Shown here in pieces: positions 37,305 to 46,128 of a stretch of DNA of 64,000 nucleotides. Each line of letters begins with the position of its first letter. Positions within the stretch are counted from its first letter, which is position 1. Made by a program: the position numbers and the translations under genes. The DNA is taken from assembly GCF_002115745.1 (NCBI RefSeq), contig NZ_JFKB01000001.1, positions 62,001 through 126,000 on the forward strand. The letters are read 5' to 3'. The notes beneath the pieces are model-generated. The model was given only the letters and a program-made list of their open reading frames with translations. It made no database searches and was not told the DNA's origin. This stretch comes from Thalassospira alkalitolerans. Lineage in GTDB: Bacteria > Pseudomonadota > Alphaproteobacteria > Rhodospirillales > Thalassospiraceae.

Positions 37305-37323
37305 TATCACCAAAAACGTTTGC

Positions 37324-37713
37324 TCATGACCATATTCGAGTAATTTCAAAATCGTCAAACAGAGCCTCATTACTGATCAGCGGCATTGCTTCTATCTTGC
37401 TTTGTGCGATTAGCATCCGGTCGAACGGGTCTCGATGGGGAATGTCCATTTCACCGGCAAGACGGGCATGGGCAAAGCTGATTGGCAGCGATTCAAATCC
37501 TGATTGCGAAACCCAGTTTTCGCAATCAGGCAGCAACGCCGCCATTTCCGGCCATTTGCCCAAACGCACCTTGGTTGCAACTTCCCACATGCTTGCCGCA
37601 CTGATCAAAACCGTGTCGGCCTCAACAATCGTTTGGCGGGCCATTGGCGTAAGCTGTGGCGCATCAATCAACCACCAGAACAGCGCGTGGGTATCAAGCA
37701 ACACCCGCATCAA
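37324..37713 (-). CDS. vapC: PIN-domain toxin, VapC type
   Basis: 129 residues. PIN-fold acidic residues are visible in LLDTHALFWW, SAASMWEVATKV (Glu), and HRDPFDRMLIAQS (Asp pair), as in the type II VapC ribonuclease toxins. Such toxins cleave initiator tRNA or rRNA when released from antitoxin. Start overlaps the antitoxin stop by four bases (ATGA). The pair is intact and sits between housekeeping genes. Confidence 0.92.
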   Translation of the reverse strand: MMRVLLDTHALFWWLIDAPQLTPMARQTIVEADTVLISAASMWEVATKVRLGKWPEMAALLPDCENWVSQSGFESLPISFAHARLAGEMDIPHRDPFDRMLIAQSKIEAMPLISNEALFDDFEITRIWS

Positions 37714-37937
37714 TTTTCCCAGGCCGCAATTTCATCATCCAGCAGCGGGTCAAACACCCCGTCCGGAATGGCAAGCTTGCCTTTAAGCAACCCGGGAATG
37801 CGGGCATTGCGATGAATGGCGGTTAACCGCGCGACCGGCTCGTTCCCCCGCGATATTATAATTTCCTCGCCTTCTTCCGCGGCCCGGATCAAGGCAGAAA
37901 GCTGCGACTTCGCATCATGCATTTTCACGATTTTCAT
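37710..37937 (-). CDS. Phd/YefM-family antitoxin
   Basis: 75 residues. The N-terminal DNA-binding fold MKIVKMHDAKSQLSALIRAA and IISRGNEPVARLTAI is that of Phd/YefM antitoxins, and the C-terminal GVFDPLLDDEIAAWEN would wrap the toxin. GGAGG lies at ideal spacing before ATG 37937. It would neutralise the adjacent PIN toxin and bind the inverted repeat just upstream to autorepress. Confidence 0.92.
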   Translation of the reverse strand: MKIVKMHDAKSQLSALIRAAEEGEEIIISRGNEPVARLTAIHRNARIPGLLKGKLAIPDGVFDPLLDDEIAAWEN

Positions 37938-37952
37938 GCGGCACCTCCGAAC

Positions 37953-37982
37953 TTAGCTAACAATATAGCTAATTTTTTAGCT
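37953..37982. promoter_or_regulatory. Probable antitoxin operator (TTAGCTA repeats)
   Basis: TTAGCTA-ACAATA-TAGCTAA inverted repeat at 37953-37972 plus a third TTAGCT at 37977-37982, starting 16 bases before the antitoxin ATG. Phd/YefM antitoxins bind such palindromes overlapping their promoter. Confidence 0.65.
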
Positions 37983-38065
37983 TTTGTCATCACAAGCCGC
38001 AAAACCAAAAAGGATCGACAGCTCATCGATCCTTTCAAGCAAATGTACTTTTACGGGGCAGCGCA

Positions 38066-38326
38066 TCAAAAATCGATGCAGCGGCCCTTGTTTTCCCAAT
38101 CGCCAAAGCGGGTTGGTTCGGGGCCTTTGGGGCCGCCAATTTCGCGTTGGCGTTCGATGGCTTCCTTCGCTGCTTTGGCTTCGGCAAGGGCATTGATCGC
38201 ATCTTGCGACAAAACAGGTGCAACATCCGCACCCGCGATTTCAACGTTCTTTTCTTCCGAGGTTTTCGGCTCGACTTTTTCTTGCTGAACGCGATGAATA
38301 ACGGTTTCGCGGAATTTTCCGGCCAT
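38066..38326 (-). CDS. DUF1674 protein (succinate dehydrogenase assembly factor 4-like)
   Basis: 86 residues. The first 55 are charged and probably disordered; the C terminus GGPKGPEPTRFGDWENKGRC followed by IDF is the DUF1674/Sdh8-SDHAF4 signature. In mitochondria this protein helps flavinylated SdhA assemble and limits reactive oxygen; the bacterial role is presumed similar. It is monocistronic and divergent from tex with a 250 bp spacer. Confidence 0.88.
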   Translation of the reverse strand: MAGKFRETVIHRVQQEKVEPKTSEEKNVEIAGADVAPVLSQDAINALAEAKAAKEAIERQREIGGPKGPEPTRFGDWENKGRCIDF

Positions 38327-38576
38327 CTTGGATCTCCGTCTGTTCGGGGTATTCCCGATTAATCTGCTGCCCTAGAAATAGCCTGCCCAAAGCGCCGGGG
38401 CAAGTTATAGGCAACAGAAATTGGCGGGATTGCATGAAATGCATGGGATTTCAGCACCTTGAAATTCAAAACTGGAATTCCGTGCAAAATCCGATCAGAC
38501 CGTTAAACGAAACAGGCTCTTTCGCGCGCGCCCGAAAGCCGCTATTTCAAGCAGACGAGCAAACCAAGGAGAAACC

Positions 38577-40976
38577 ATGCGTCCAATTCCCCAGCGTATC
38601 GCCGAAGAACTTTCAGTCCGGCCGGAACAGGTCATCGCCACCATTGAAATGCTGAACGAAGGATCGACCGTTCCCTTTATCTCGCGTTATCGCAAAGAAA
38701 AGACCGGCGGCCTTGACGATACCCAATTGCGAACGCTGGAAGAACGCCTGCGCTATCTGACCGAACTTGAAGACCGCCGCTCAAGCGTGCTTGACAGCAT
38801 CCGAGAACAGGAAAAACTGACGCCGGAACTGGAAAAATCAATCCTTGAGGCCGACACCAAAACCCGCCTTGAAGATTTGTACCTGCCCTATAAGAAAAAG
38901 CGCCGCACCAAGGCCCAAATTGCCCGCGAAGCCGGGCTGGAGCCGCTGGCTGATGATCTGTATGGCAATCCCGACCTTGATCCGGAAATCGAGGCCGCAA
39001 AATACATCGATACCGAAAAAGGCATCGAAGATACCAAAGCCGCCCTTGATGGGGCGCGTCAAATCCTGATGGAACGCTTTGCCGAGGACGCCGATCTGGT
39101 CGCCAAGCTGCGTGATCTTTTATGGAATGACGGCGAAATCAGTGCATCCGTCATTGACGGCAAACAGGCCGAAGGTGCCAAGTTCTCGGACTATTTCGAT
39201 CATTCGGAAAAGATCAAAACCTGTCCATCGCACCGGGCGCTTGCCTTGTTCCGAGGCCGCAACGAAAATATCCTGCAAGTTAAACTGACCCTGGGTGCGG
39301 CCGACGAAGACCGTCCACGCAACGAACCGGGTCGGGCCGAATTGATGATTGCCGCCCATGTCGGGATTTCCAATCGTGGCCGGGCGGCGGATAAATGGCT
39401 GGCCGATACGGTGCGTTGGACCTGGCGGGTCAAGCTATCGTTATCCATCGAACTTGATCTGTTTGGTTCGCTTCGCGAAAGTGCCGAAGAAGACGCGATC
39501 AAGGTCTTTGCCGATAACCTTAAAGACCTGTTGCTGGCCGCACCAGCCGGGCAAAAGGCCACCATGGGTCTTGATCCGGGGGTGCGTACCGGGGTTAAGG
39601 TTGCGGTGGTTGATGCCACCGGCAAGATGGTTGATACCGCAACAGTTTACCCGTTCCAGCCGCGCAATGACGTTGACGGTGCGATCAACACATTGGCCGC
39701 CCTTGCCGCACGTCACAAGATCGAACTGATCGCGATTGGCAATGGCACCTATTCGCGTGAAACCGACGATCTGGCCGGTCAGATGCTGAAACGGTTCCCG
39801 GCCCTTCAGGCGACCAAGGTCATTGTCAACGAGTCGGGGGCATCGATCTATTCCGCATCCCAATTTGCCGCCGAAGAATTCCCCGATCTGGATGTGACGC
39901 TGCGCGGAGCAGTATCGATTGCGCGTCGTTTGCAAGACCCACTGGCCGAACTGGTCAAGATCGAACCCAAATCCATTGGCGTTGGTCAGTATCAGCATGA
40001 CGTGTCGGAAACCAAACTGGCGAAATCGCTTAATGCCGTGGTCGAGGATTGCGTAAACGGGGTCGGTGTTGACCTTAACACCGCGTCGATCCCGCTTCTG
40101 GTCCGTGTCGCGGGGCTTTCAGAAACATTGGCACGCAATATCGTTGGTTATCGTGACGTTAATGGCGCATTCCGGTCACGTGCTGATCTGCGCAAGGTCG
40201 AACGCCTTGGCCCAAAAGCGTTCGAGCAATGTGCAGGCTTTTTGCGCATTCGCGGCGGGGAAAACCCGCTTGATAGCTCGGCCGTTCATCCCGAGGCCTA
40301 TAAACTCGTCGAACGGATCAGCAAACGGTCAAACAAACCGTTGGCAGCCTTGATTGGCGACTCGCCGTTTATCAAAACCCTGCGTCCCGATGATTATGCC
40401 GATGATGTTTTTGGCGTTCCGACCATCCGCGATATCCTGGCCGAGCTTGATAAACCCGGCCGCGATCCGCGCCCGGAATTTAAAACCGCGAAATTCACCG
40501 ATGGTGTGAACGAGATCAAGGACCTTAAAACCGGTATGCGGCTTGAAGGTACGGTTACAAACGTCACCAATTTCGGGGCTTTTGTCGATGTCGGCGTGCA
40601 TCAGGATGGCTTGGTCCATATCTCGCAACTGGCTGACAAATTTGTGTCCGACCCGCGCGAAGTCGTTAAGGCGGGTCAGATCGTCTCGGTCACCGTCATG
40701 GAAGTCGATGCACCGCGCAAACGCATCGGCCTGTCGATGAAATCAGCCCCGGATTACGAAGCCACCCGTGAACGCCAAACCGAAACACGCGGCGGTCATA
40801 ATGGGGGCGGCAACAACCGTGGCAATGCAGGGCGCGGCAATCAGGGGGGCGGCAACCGTCAAGCCAACCAAGGCAGCACCGCGCGCAACAACAATAGCAG
40901 CAGCCAAAGCATGTCGGGAAGTGACGGCGGTACGATGGCAGCCGCCCTTAAAGCGGCCATGGAACGACGTAAATAG
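38577..40976 (+). CDS. tex: Tex-family RNA-binding transcription accessory protein
   Basis: 799 residues. The N-terminal Tex helical domain starts [20 protein letters not shown] and [15 protein letters not shown]; the YqgF-like RNase-H fold has [20 protein letters not shown], helix-hairpin-helix repeats follow ([20 protein letters not shown]), then an S1 domain at about 650-725 ([20 protein letters not shown]). Residues about 740-780 form an unusual Gly/Asn/Arg/Gln-rich tail. Tex binds nucleic acid and influences transcription and stress tolerance. Monocistronic with its own terminator. Confidence 0.95.
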   Translation: MRPIPQRIAEELSVRPEQVIATIEMLNEGSTVPFISRYRKEKTGGLDDTQLRTLEERLRYLTELEDRRSSVLDSIREQEKLTPELEKSILEADTKTRLEDLYLPYKKKRRTKAQIAREAGLEPLADDLYGNPDLDPEIEAAKYIDTEKGIEDTKAALDGARQILMERFAEDADLVAKLRDLLWNDGEISASVIDGKQAEGAKFSDYFDHSEKIKTCPSHRALALFRGRNENILQVKLTLGAADEDRPRNEPGRAELMIAAHVGISNRGRAADKWLADTVRWTWRVKLSLSIELDLFGSLRESAEEDAIKVFADNLKDLLLAAPAGQKATMGLDPGVRTGVKVAVVDATGKMVDTATVYPFQPRNDVDGAINTLAALAARHKIELIAIGNGTYSRETDDLAGQMLKRFPALQATKVIVNESGASIYSASQFAAEEFPDLDVTLRGAVSIARRLQDPLAELVKIEPKSIGVGQYQHDVSETKLAKSLNAVVEDCVNGVGVDLNTASIPLLVRVAGLSETLARNIVGYRDVNGAFRSRADLRKVERLGPKAFEQCAGFLRIRGGENPLDSSAVHPEAYKLVERISKRSNKPLAALIGDSPFIKTLRPDDYADDVFGVPTIRDILAELDKPGRDPRPEFKTAKFTDGVNEIKDLKTGMRLEGTVTNVTNFGAFVDVGVHQDGLVHISQLADKFVSDPREVVKAGQIVSVTVMEVDAPRKRIGLSMKSAPDYEATRERQTETRGGHNGGGNNRGNAGRGNQGGGNRQANQGSTARNNNSSSQSMSGSDGGTMAAALKAAMERRK

Positions 40977-41014
40977 TCGCTTTCACTAATTTTTTGCGAC
41001 ATCACCGATTGTAG

Positions 41015-41048
41015 AAAGCCTCCTAACCTTTTGTTTAGGGGGCTTTTT
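41015..41048 (+). terminator. Intrinsic terminator after tex
   Basis: AAAGCCTCCTAA pairs with TTAGGGGGCTTT (one G-T), followed by TT. It lies 39 bases after the tex stop. Confidence 0.82.
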
Positions 41049-41165
41049 ACCTGTGATGCATGAAATGTCGAAACATCTGGCACGGAAATGCCGCAATTGC
41101 GCCGCCATTTTCCCGTCTTCGCCGCGCATCTTTACATTATCAAGAAGAACGCGCGAGGAAACATC

Positions 41166-41471
41166 ATGCTGAAATCTTTGCGCAGCAAACCGGTTGTAAT
41201 CGCCCTGGTCGGTGTTTTGACAGTGACGACAGCCGCATTGGCTGCGATCCGCGTCGCCCCAAAGGCGATCACCGACAGTGTCACCATTCATGCAGACCAG
41301 CCAAAAGGCGAGGTCATCCTGTCCTATCAGGACGGATCAATTGCAATGAATAAGAACTGCGGCTCTTTCCCGTGCCGTATCGATATTTCCCGCCTGCAAA
41401 AAGGCGAATATGACGTGATGATCCGCAATGGTACCGACATTCAAAACATGGTCAGCCTGTATAAGGAATAA
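41166..41471 (+). CDS. Small secreted protein, unknown function
   Basis: 101 residues from ATG 41166, with GAGGAA upstream; a frame from 41088 overruns the promoter region. Residues 1-28 look like a Sec signal peptide (VVIALVGVLTVTTAALA, cleavage near AIR). The mature part is about 75 residues, with two cysteines close together (NCGSFPCRID) that could form a disulfide. No family recognised; the final segment GEYDVMIRNGTDIQNM suggests a small beta fold. No operon partner. Confidence 0.7.
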   Translation: MLKSLRSKPVVIALVGVLTVTTAALAAIRVAPKAITDSVTIHADQPKGEVILSYQDGSIAMNKNCGSFPCRIDISRLQKGEYDVMIRNGTDIQNMVSLYKE

Positions 41472-41839
41472 GGCCCTTGTCAGAACATCGGCATGGATCG
41501 GCGGTACAGATACAAAAATTCGAAAATTTTTCCAAATAGATGGAACGAAATACCAGGCCGTTTGTTTACAGAATAAGAACCGGGCCAATCCAGCCCGATT
41601 GGGTCAAGGCGATTGCGCAGCCATTGCGCCTTTGACCTAGATAAAGATCAGAATTGGAACCGACAGGATTTCTTTCTGACCGTTCCCAAGCTGGCCATTT
41701 AGCCGTATTCCCCGACAGCAACAAGCTTTCCAACAGTTTGCACGGGATTTTCACTTTTACGGCGGGCGGTAATGGGGATATGTTGCGGTAGCCTCGTGCT
41801 CACCGCACAAACCAATAACGAAAGTCGAGGATCTGTATC
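41472..41839. other. 368 bp intergenic region upstream of sodB
   Basis: No gene is supported. It contains a long imperfect hairpin (GGTCAAGGCG at about 41606 pairing with CGCCTTTGACC ending 41637, one bulged T) not followed by a T run, so not a clean terminator. The sodB promoter should lie near the right end; its ribosome-binding site GAGGAT precedes the ATG. Confidence 0.5.
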
Positions 41840-42445
41840 ATGGCACTTGAACTCCCAGCACTTCCATATGCATATGACGCGCTTGCACCGGTCATGTCTG
41901 CTGAAACCCTAGAGTTTCACCACGACAAACACCACAACGCCTATGTTGTGAACGGCAACAAGCTGCTCGAAGGATCGGGCCTTGAAGGCAAGTCGCTCGA
42001 AGATATCGTTGTCGCATCCTATGGCGATGCCGCCAAAGTCGGCCTGTTCAACAACGCTGCCCAGCACTGGAACCATATCGAGTTCTGGAAAATGATGAAG
42101 AAAAATGGCGGCGGCAACATTCCGGGCGAACTGGAAAAGAAAATCAAAGAAGATTTCGGCTCGGTCGATGCCTTCAAAGAAGCTTTCACCCAAGCTGGCA
42201 TGACCCAGTTCGGTTCTGGCTGGTGCTGGCTCGCAATGGACAAGTCAGGCAAATTGGTTGTGACCAAAACCCCGAATGCGGAAAACCCGCTGGTTCATGG
42301 TCAGACCCCGCTGCTTGGTTGCGATGTTTGGGAACATTCCTATTACATCGATTACCGCAATGCGCGCCCGGACTATATCAAAGCGTTCCTCAACAGCCTG
42401 GTTAACTGGGAATATGTTGCAGAGCGTTTCGCCAAAGCTGGCTAA
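41840..42445 (+). CDS. sodB: Superoxide dismutase [Fe] (Fe/Mn family)
   Basis: 201 residues. MALELPALPYAYDALAPVMS is a typical FeSOD start. Metal ligands are His in EFHHDKHHNAYV, His in NNAAQHWNHIEFW, and Asp/His in CDVWEHSYYIDYRN. QAGMTQFGSGWCWLA has the Gln-before-metal pattern (AxxQFGSGW) that favours iron over manganese. It dismutes superoxide in the cytoplasm. Monocistronic with a strong terminator. Confidence 0.96.
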   Translation: MALELPALPYAYDALAPVMSAETLEFHHDKHHNAYVVNGNKLLEGSGLEGKSLEDIVVASYGDAAKVGLFNNAAQHWNHIEFWKMMKKNGGGNIPGELEKKIKEDFGSVDAFKEAFTQAGMTQFGSGWCWLAMDKSGKLVVTKTPNAENPLVHGQTPLLGCDVWEHSYYIDYRNARPDYIKAFLNSLVNWEYVAERFAKAG

Positions 42446-42473
42446 TTAGCCCAAAGCTTTGAGACGAGATTCC

Positions 42474-42506
42474 AAAAAGCGGTCCCTTCGGGGGCCGCTT
42501 TTTTTA
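42474..42506. terminator. Bidirectional terminator between sodB and parE
   Basis: AAAGCGGTCCC pairs with GGGGGCCGCTTT around TTC; T7 on plus and TTTTT on minus. It abuts the toxin stop codon at 42507, so it ends both convergent transcripts. Confidence 0.88.
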
Positions 42507-42806
42507 TCAAACTGGCAAATCATCGGGCCATCGCCGCGCCGCATGCATGACCGCCAGAACGGTAATGACGGAACCGTCTATTTGATAGGCAATCAAATAG
42601 GGCGTGCCACCAATAATCAATTCGCGGGTATTTTTGACCCGGCCATCACGACCCATAAACGGATGAATGGCAAGCTGCGACACACATCCCGATATCAGTT
42701 GGTATGTTGCCTTGGCCGCCACACGATTACGATGATCAATATAATCAACGATATCGCGCAATTCGATTACGGCCTGCGGATGCCATTCAATTTTCATACG
42801 CGACAT
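42507..42806 (-). CDS. parE: RelE/ParE-family toxin
   Basis: 99 residues. The ParE fold is read from IEWHPQAVIELRDIVDYIDH, IHPFMGRDGRVKNTRELII and PYLIAYQIDGSVITVLAVMH, with the conserved Arg-Glu-Leu and the C-terminal H-A-R-W segment (HAARRWPD). ParE toxins target DNA gyrase, RelE toxins mRNA on the ribosome; the motif set favours ParE. Start overlaps the antitoxin stop by one base (TAATG). Confidence 0.92.
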   Translation of the reverse strand: MSRMKIEWHPQAVIELRDIVDYIDHRNRVAAKATYQLISGCVSQLAIHPFMGRDGRVKNTRELIIGGTPYLIAYQIDGSVITVLAVMHAARRWPDDLPV

Positions 42807-43051
42807 TAATCGGCAAATCGCTGATCAAATTCCGCCAGAACGTCTTCATGCGCTACAGTTTTCGCTGTACCCGCCGCAAGAGCATCACGACGACTGCGAA
42901 TGATGTCGACCTGCCATTCCTGATATTCGACATATTGCCGCAAGGCATCATTGATCACAGCCGAACGTGTTTGGCCAAACGCATCCGCCAATGTTTCCAG
43001 CCGCAAACGCATATCGTCATCGACACGGACTGCCAACGTTTCCTTGCTCAT
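42806..43051 (-). CDS. Ribbon-helix-helix antitoxin (CopG/ParD type)
   Basis: 81 residues from ATG 43051, which has AGGTGA seven bases upstream; ATG 43072 lacks a ribosome-binding site. The RHH motif is ETLAVRVDDDMRLRLETLAD then GQTRSAVINDALRQYV, and the C-terminal half (AHEDVLAEFDQRFAD) would bind the toxin. It should neutralise the adjacent ParE toxin and autorepress through the repeats just upstream. Confidence 0.92.
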   Translation of the reverse strand: MSKETLAVRVDDDMRLRLETLADAFGQTRSAVINDALRQYVEYQEWQVDIIRSRRDALAAGTAKTVAHEDVLAEFDQRFAD

Positions 43052-43077
43052 CGTTCTCACCTTTGTGGTCATATGAA

Positions 43078-43105
43078 ATACATCGCAATACAGTGTATCG
43101 CAATA
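43078..43105. promoter_or_regulatory. Probable RHH antitoxin operator
   Basis: Perfect palindrome ATACAGTGTAT at 43088-43098 overlapped by a direct repeat ATCGCAATA at 43082-43090 and 43097-43105 (15-base period). It lies about 27-54 bases before the antitoxin start, as expected for autoregulation. Confidence 0.6.
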
Positions 43106-43127
43106 AGGGCGGACTTGTCGACAGGAC

Positions 43128-43166
43128 CAAAAACAGAAAACCCCCGCCAGTTTCCCGGCGAGGGTT
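43128..43166 (-). terminator. Terminator after the ALDH7 gene
   Basis: On the minus strand AACCCTCGCC pairs with GGCGGGGGTT (one mismatch), followed by TTCTGTTTTTGG. It begins 24 bases after the dehydrogenase stop. Confidence 0.7.
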
Positions 43167-43189
43167 CAAAAATTCCAGCCTGATCAAGA

Positions 43190-44689
43190 TCAGATATCAA
43201 ACTTGATACCCTGTGCCAGCGGCAATTCGCGGGAATAGTTAATCGTGTTGGTTGCACGGCGCATATAGCCTTTCCATGCATCCGAACCGGATTCACGACC
43301 ACCACCGGTTTCTTTTTCACCGCCGAACGCGCCGCCAATTTCCGCACCTGACGGACCGATATTAACATTGGCGATGCCACAATCAGATCCCACCGCCGAC
43401 AGGAACAATTCGGTTTCACGCAGATCGGTCGAGAAGATGCAGGATGACAGGCCCTGTGGCACACCGTTCTGAAGTGCGATGGCTTCTTCAAGCGTTTCAT
43501 AGGTCATGACATACAGGATCGGCGCAAAGGTTTCGTGACGCACGGTTGCGGTCTGGGATGGCATTTCAACGACCGCCGGGGTCACGTAATAGGCATTCGG
43601 ATATTGATCGGCCAATACACGTTCGCCGCCATGAACCGTGCCGCCGTCTTTTTTGGCGTTCGCAAGGGCGGTTTGCATGTTGTCAAAGCTGTCTTTGTCA
43701 ATCAGCGGGCCGACAAGCGTGCCATCGGCAAGCGGGTCACCGATTTTCACCGATTTATAAGCCGCGATGATTTTCGGCAGCAATTCGTCTTTGACGTCTT
43801 TATGGACAATCACCCGACGCAAGCTTGTGCACCGTTGGCCGCAAGTGCCGACAGCGGAAAAGACCACTGCACGCACCGTCATATCGATATCCGCCGACGG
43901 AGTGACGATCATCGCGTTATTGCCACCCAATTCAAGGATGGTACGGCCAAAACGTTCGGCAACGCGCGGGGCAACTTCGCGGCCCATGCGGGTTGACCCG
44001 GTGGCCGAAACAAGTGCGACATCATGACTATCGGTCATGGCTTCGCCAATGCGACGATCACCGATTACAACCTGATGCAGGCCTTCGGGCGCATCGCCGA
44101 ATTTCGCCAAGGCTTTTTCAAAGATTTTCTGGCAGGCAAGCGCCACAACCGGGGTTTTTTCCGATGGTTTCCAAATTACCGAGTTGCCGCAGACCAGCGC
44201 CAATGCGGTATTCCATGACCAAACCGCAACCGGGAAGTTAAAGGCGGAAATCACACCGACAACACCCAGCGGATGCCAGTTTTCCATCATTTTGTGGCCC
44301 GGACGTTCGGATGCGATGGTCAGACCGTAAAGCTGGCGCGACAGACCAACCGCGAAATCGCAGATATCAATCATTTCCTGAACTTCGCCAAGACCTTCCT
44401 GATAGATCTTGCCACATTCCAGCGACACCAGACGGCCCAGCGGTTCCTTGGCGGTGCGCAGTTCTTCACCCAGCAAGCGCGCCAGTTCACCACGACGCGG
44501 CCCGGGCACCTGACGCCACTGGATAAAGGCCTGTTTCGATTTCGCAATAATATCGGTCATCGCCGATGGATCGGTTTCAGCAACGGCGGCGATTTCAGAA
44601 CCATCGACCGGGGTCTGAACTTTAAGGCTGCCATTGGCAATCTCGGCATCCGTCAGGCCCAGTTCGGTCAGAATGCTTTTGAAGCTCAT
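43190..44689 (-). CDS. amaB: ALDH7-family aldehyde dehydrogenase (AmaB-like, aminoadipate semialdehyde dehydrogenase)
   Basis: 499 residues from ATG 44689 with GGGAG upstream; a frame to 44809 reaches into the neighbouring gene. Signatures are SLECGKIYQEGLGEVQEMID, VGVISAFNFPVAVWSWNTAL, ILELGGNNAMIV (catalytic Glu) and GTCGQRCTSLRR (catalytic Cys), which together mark ALDH7 rather than generic ALDH. P. putida AmaB and human ALDH7A1 oxidise piperideine-6-carboxylate/aminoadipate semialdehyde to 2-aminoadipate. The aminotransferase, DAO-type oxidase and HglS-like genes upstream on the same strand support lysine or pipecolate catabolism. Confidence 0.9.
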   Translation of the reverse strand: MSFKSILTELGLTDAEIANGSLKVQTPVDGSEIAAVAETDPSAMTDIIAKSKQAFIQWRQVPGPRRGELARLLGEELRTAKEPLGRLVSLECGKIYQEGLGEVQEMIDICDFAVGLSRQLYGLTIASERPGHKMMENWHPLGVVGVISAFNFPVAVWSWNTALALVCGNSVIWKPSEKTPVVALACQKIFEKALAKFGDAPEGLHQVVIGDRRIGEAMTDSHDVALVSATGSTRMGREVAPRVAERFGRTILELGGNNAMIVTPSADIDMTVRAVVFSAVGTCGQRCTSLRRVIVHKDVKDELLPKIIAAYKSVKIGDPLADGTLVGPLIDKDSFDNMQTALANAKKDGGTVHGGERVLADQYPNAYYVTPAVVEMPSQTATVRHETFAPILYVMTYETLEEAIALQNGVPQGLSSCIFSTDLRETELFLSAVGSDCGIANVNIGPSGAEIGGAFGGEKETGGGRESGSDAWKGYMRRATNTINYSRELPLAQGIKFDI

Positions 44690-44723
44690 GGTTAAACTCC
44701 CTTCTTTTTGAATTTTAAAGTGA

Positions 44724-46067
44724 TCACGACCGGTCATCCCCGTCCGAGACTGCTGCCAGTTGGGGCAACAACTTGCCGATGATGGCAAATGCTTCATCGA
44801 CCTGATCAAACGGTATGGTCAGCGGGGCCAAAAGGCGCACCACATTGGCGTGTTCACCACTTGGCATTAACAATAGCCCGCCTGCGCGGGCCAGTTGCAA
44901 TAATGTTTGCAGACGTCTGGGCGACGGTGCCCCATCATCTGCGATCAGTTCAAAGGCACGCATGGCACCAATGCCGCGCATATTGCCAATCACATGCCCG
45001 CCGGGCAGATCACGCAACCATGCGATATGGGTGGCATATTTTTCGCCCAGTTGCCGGGCACGTTTTAAAATCTCGTTCTTTTCCAGCACCTCGAAGACAC
45101 CGGTTGCTGCAGCACAGGCCACCGGATTACCGGAATAGGTCCCGCCCAATCCACCCGGTGCCAGTGCGTTCATCACATCTTGCGCCCCGGTGACTGCCGC
45201 CAGCGGGAAACCACCGCCAATGCCCTTGCCCATCACGATAATATCGGGGCAGACATTGGCATGTTCGATGGCAAACATTTTGCCGGTGCGGCCAAAGCCA
45301 GATTGAATTTCATCGGCAATCAAAACCATACCATAGGCATCGCACAGACGGCGCAATGCGACCAGAAATTCGCCGTCACAGGCCCGAAAACCACCCTCGC
45401 CCTGCACCGGTTCAATCACCACCGCCCCGATGCAGCCCGGATCAACCGACACCGCAAACAGTTTGGCAATCGCATCCATGGCATCGGCGACGGATATACC
45501 GGTTTCGCGGCAGGGATATGGCAGATGGTAAACCGGCCCCGGAAGCGGACCAAGCCCGGTTTTATACGGCTTTGTCTTGCCGGTCAGGGCCAGTGTCGCC
45601 AACGTGCGGCCATGAAATGCGCCGTCAAACGCGATAACGCCGGTTCGCCCGGTAAAGGCCCGCGCCAGTTTCAGGGCATTTTCCATCGCCTCGGCCCCGG
45701 AATTGGTCAGCATCGATTTTGCCGGGCCTTCAATCGGGCAATTTTGCGCCAGCCAGTCGGTCACCGCGACATAAGGTTCATGGGGCAGCGCATTAAAGCA
45801 CGAATGGGTAAACCGTTCGCATTGCCCGGCCACACGCGCCATCACCACCGGGTTGCGATGCCCGGTATTAAGCACCCCGATCCCGCCGATGAAATCAATA
45901 TAGCGATTGCCATCAACATCCCATGCTTCGGCATTCAATGCCCGATCCAGATAGATCGGATGCAGATTGCGAACACCGTTTGAAACGCTGTGTTTCCGGC
46001 GCGTATTGATGGCGGCAGCATCCATTGCGGCCGCGGCGTTCTGGTTTGTCATATCGTCACGGGGCAT
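44724..46067 (-). CDS. Class III (GabT-like) aminotransferase, probable 2-aminoadipate transaminase
   Basis: 447 residues from ATG 46067, which has GGAG eight bases upstream (ATG 46088 does not). PLP-enzyme motifs are LTNSGAEAMENALKLARAFT, FDGAFHGRTLATLALTGK, LIADEIQSGFGRTG and the Schiff-base Lys in VMGKGIGGGFPLAAVTGA. Sequence alone says 4-aminobutyrate-type omega-aminotransferase; the setting between amaB and hglS suggests the physiological substrate is 2-aminoadipate, as for the GabT-like enzyme in the P. putida route. An inverted repeat sits 42 bases before its start. Confidence 0.87.
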   Translation of the reverse strand: MPRDDMTNQNAAAAMDAAAINTRRKHSVSNGVRNLHPIYLDRALNAEAWDVDGNRYIDFIGGIGVLNTGHRNPVVMARVAGQCERFTHSCFNALPHEPYVAVTDWLAQNCPIEGPAKSMLTNSGAEAMENALKLARAFTGRTGVIAFDGAFHGRTLATLALTGKTKPYKTGLGPLPGPVYHLPYPCRETGISVADAMDAIAKLFAVSVDPGCIGAVVIEPVQGEGGFRACDGEFLVALRRLCDAYGMVLIADEIQSGFGRTGKMFAIEHANVCPDIIVMGKGIGGGFPLAAVTGAQDVMNALAPGGLGGTYSGNPVACAAATGVFEVLEKNEILKRARQLGEKYATHIAWLRDLPGGHVIGNMRGIGAMRAFELIADDGAPSPRRLQTLLQLARAGGLLLMPSGEHANVVRLLAPLTIPFDQVDEAFAIIGKLLPQLAAVSDGDDRS

Positions 46068-46108
46068 GTCGATTGCTCCGGCCTTCATCGTTAAACGGGC
46101 GAATTTTC

Positions 46109-46125
46109 GATTTCATTACGAAATC
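46109..46125. promoter_or_regulatory. Inverted repeat upstream of the aminotransferase gene
   Basis: GATTTC-ATTAC-GAAATC. Its core TTTCATTACGAAA matches the repeat at 48618-48636 (TTCCATTTCGGAA) under the consensus TTYCATTWCGRAA, so both may be sites for one regulator. Confidence 0.45.
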
Positions 46126-46128
46126 AAA

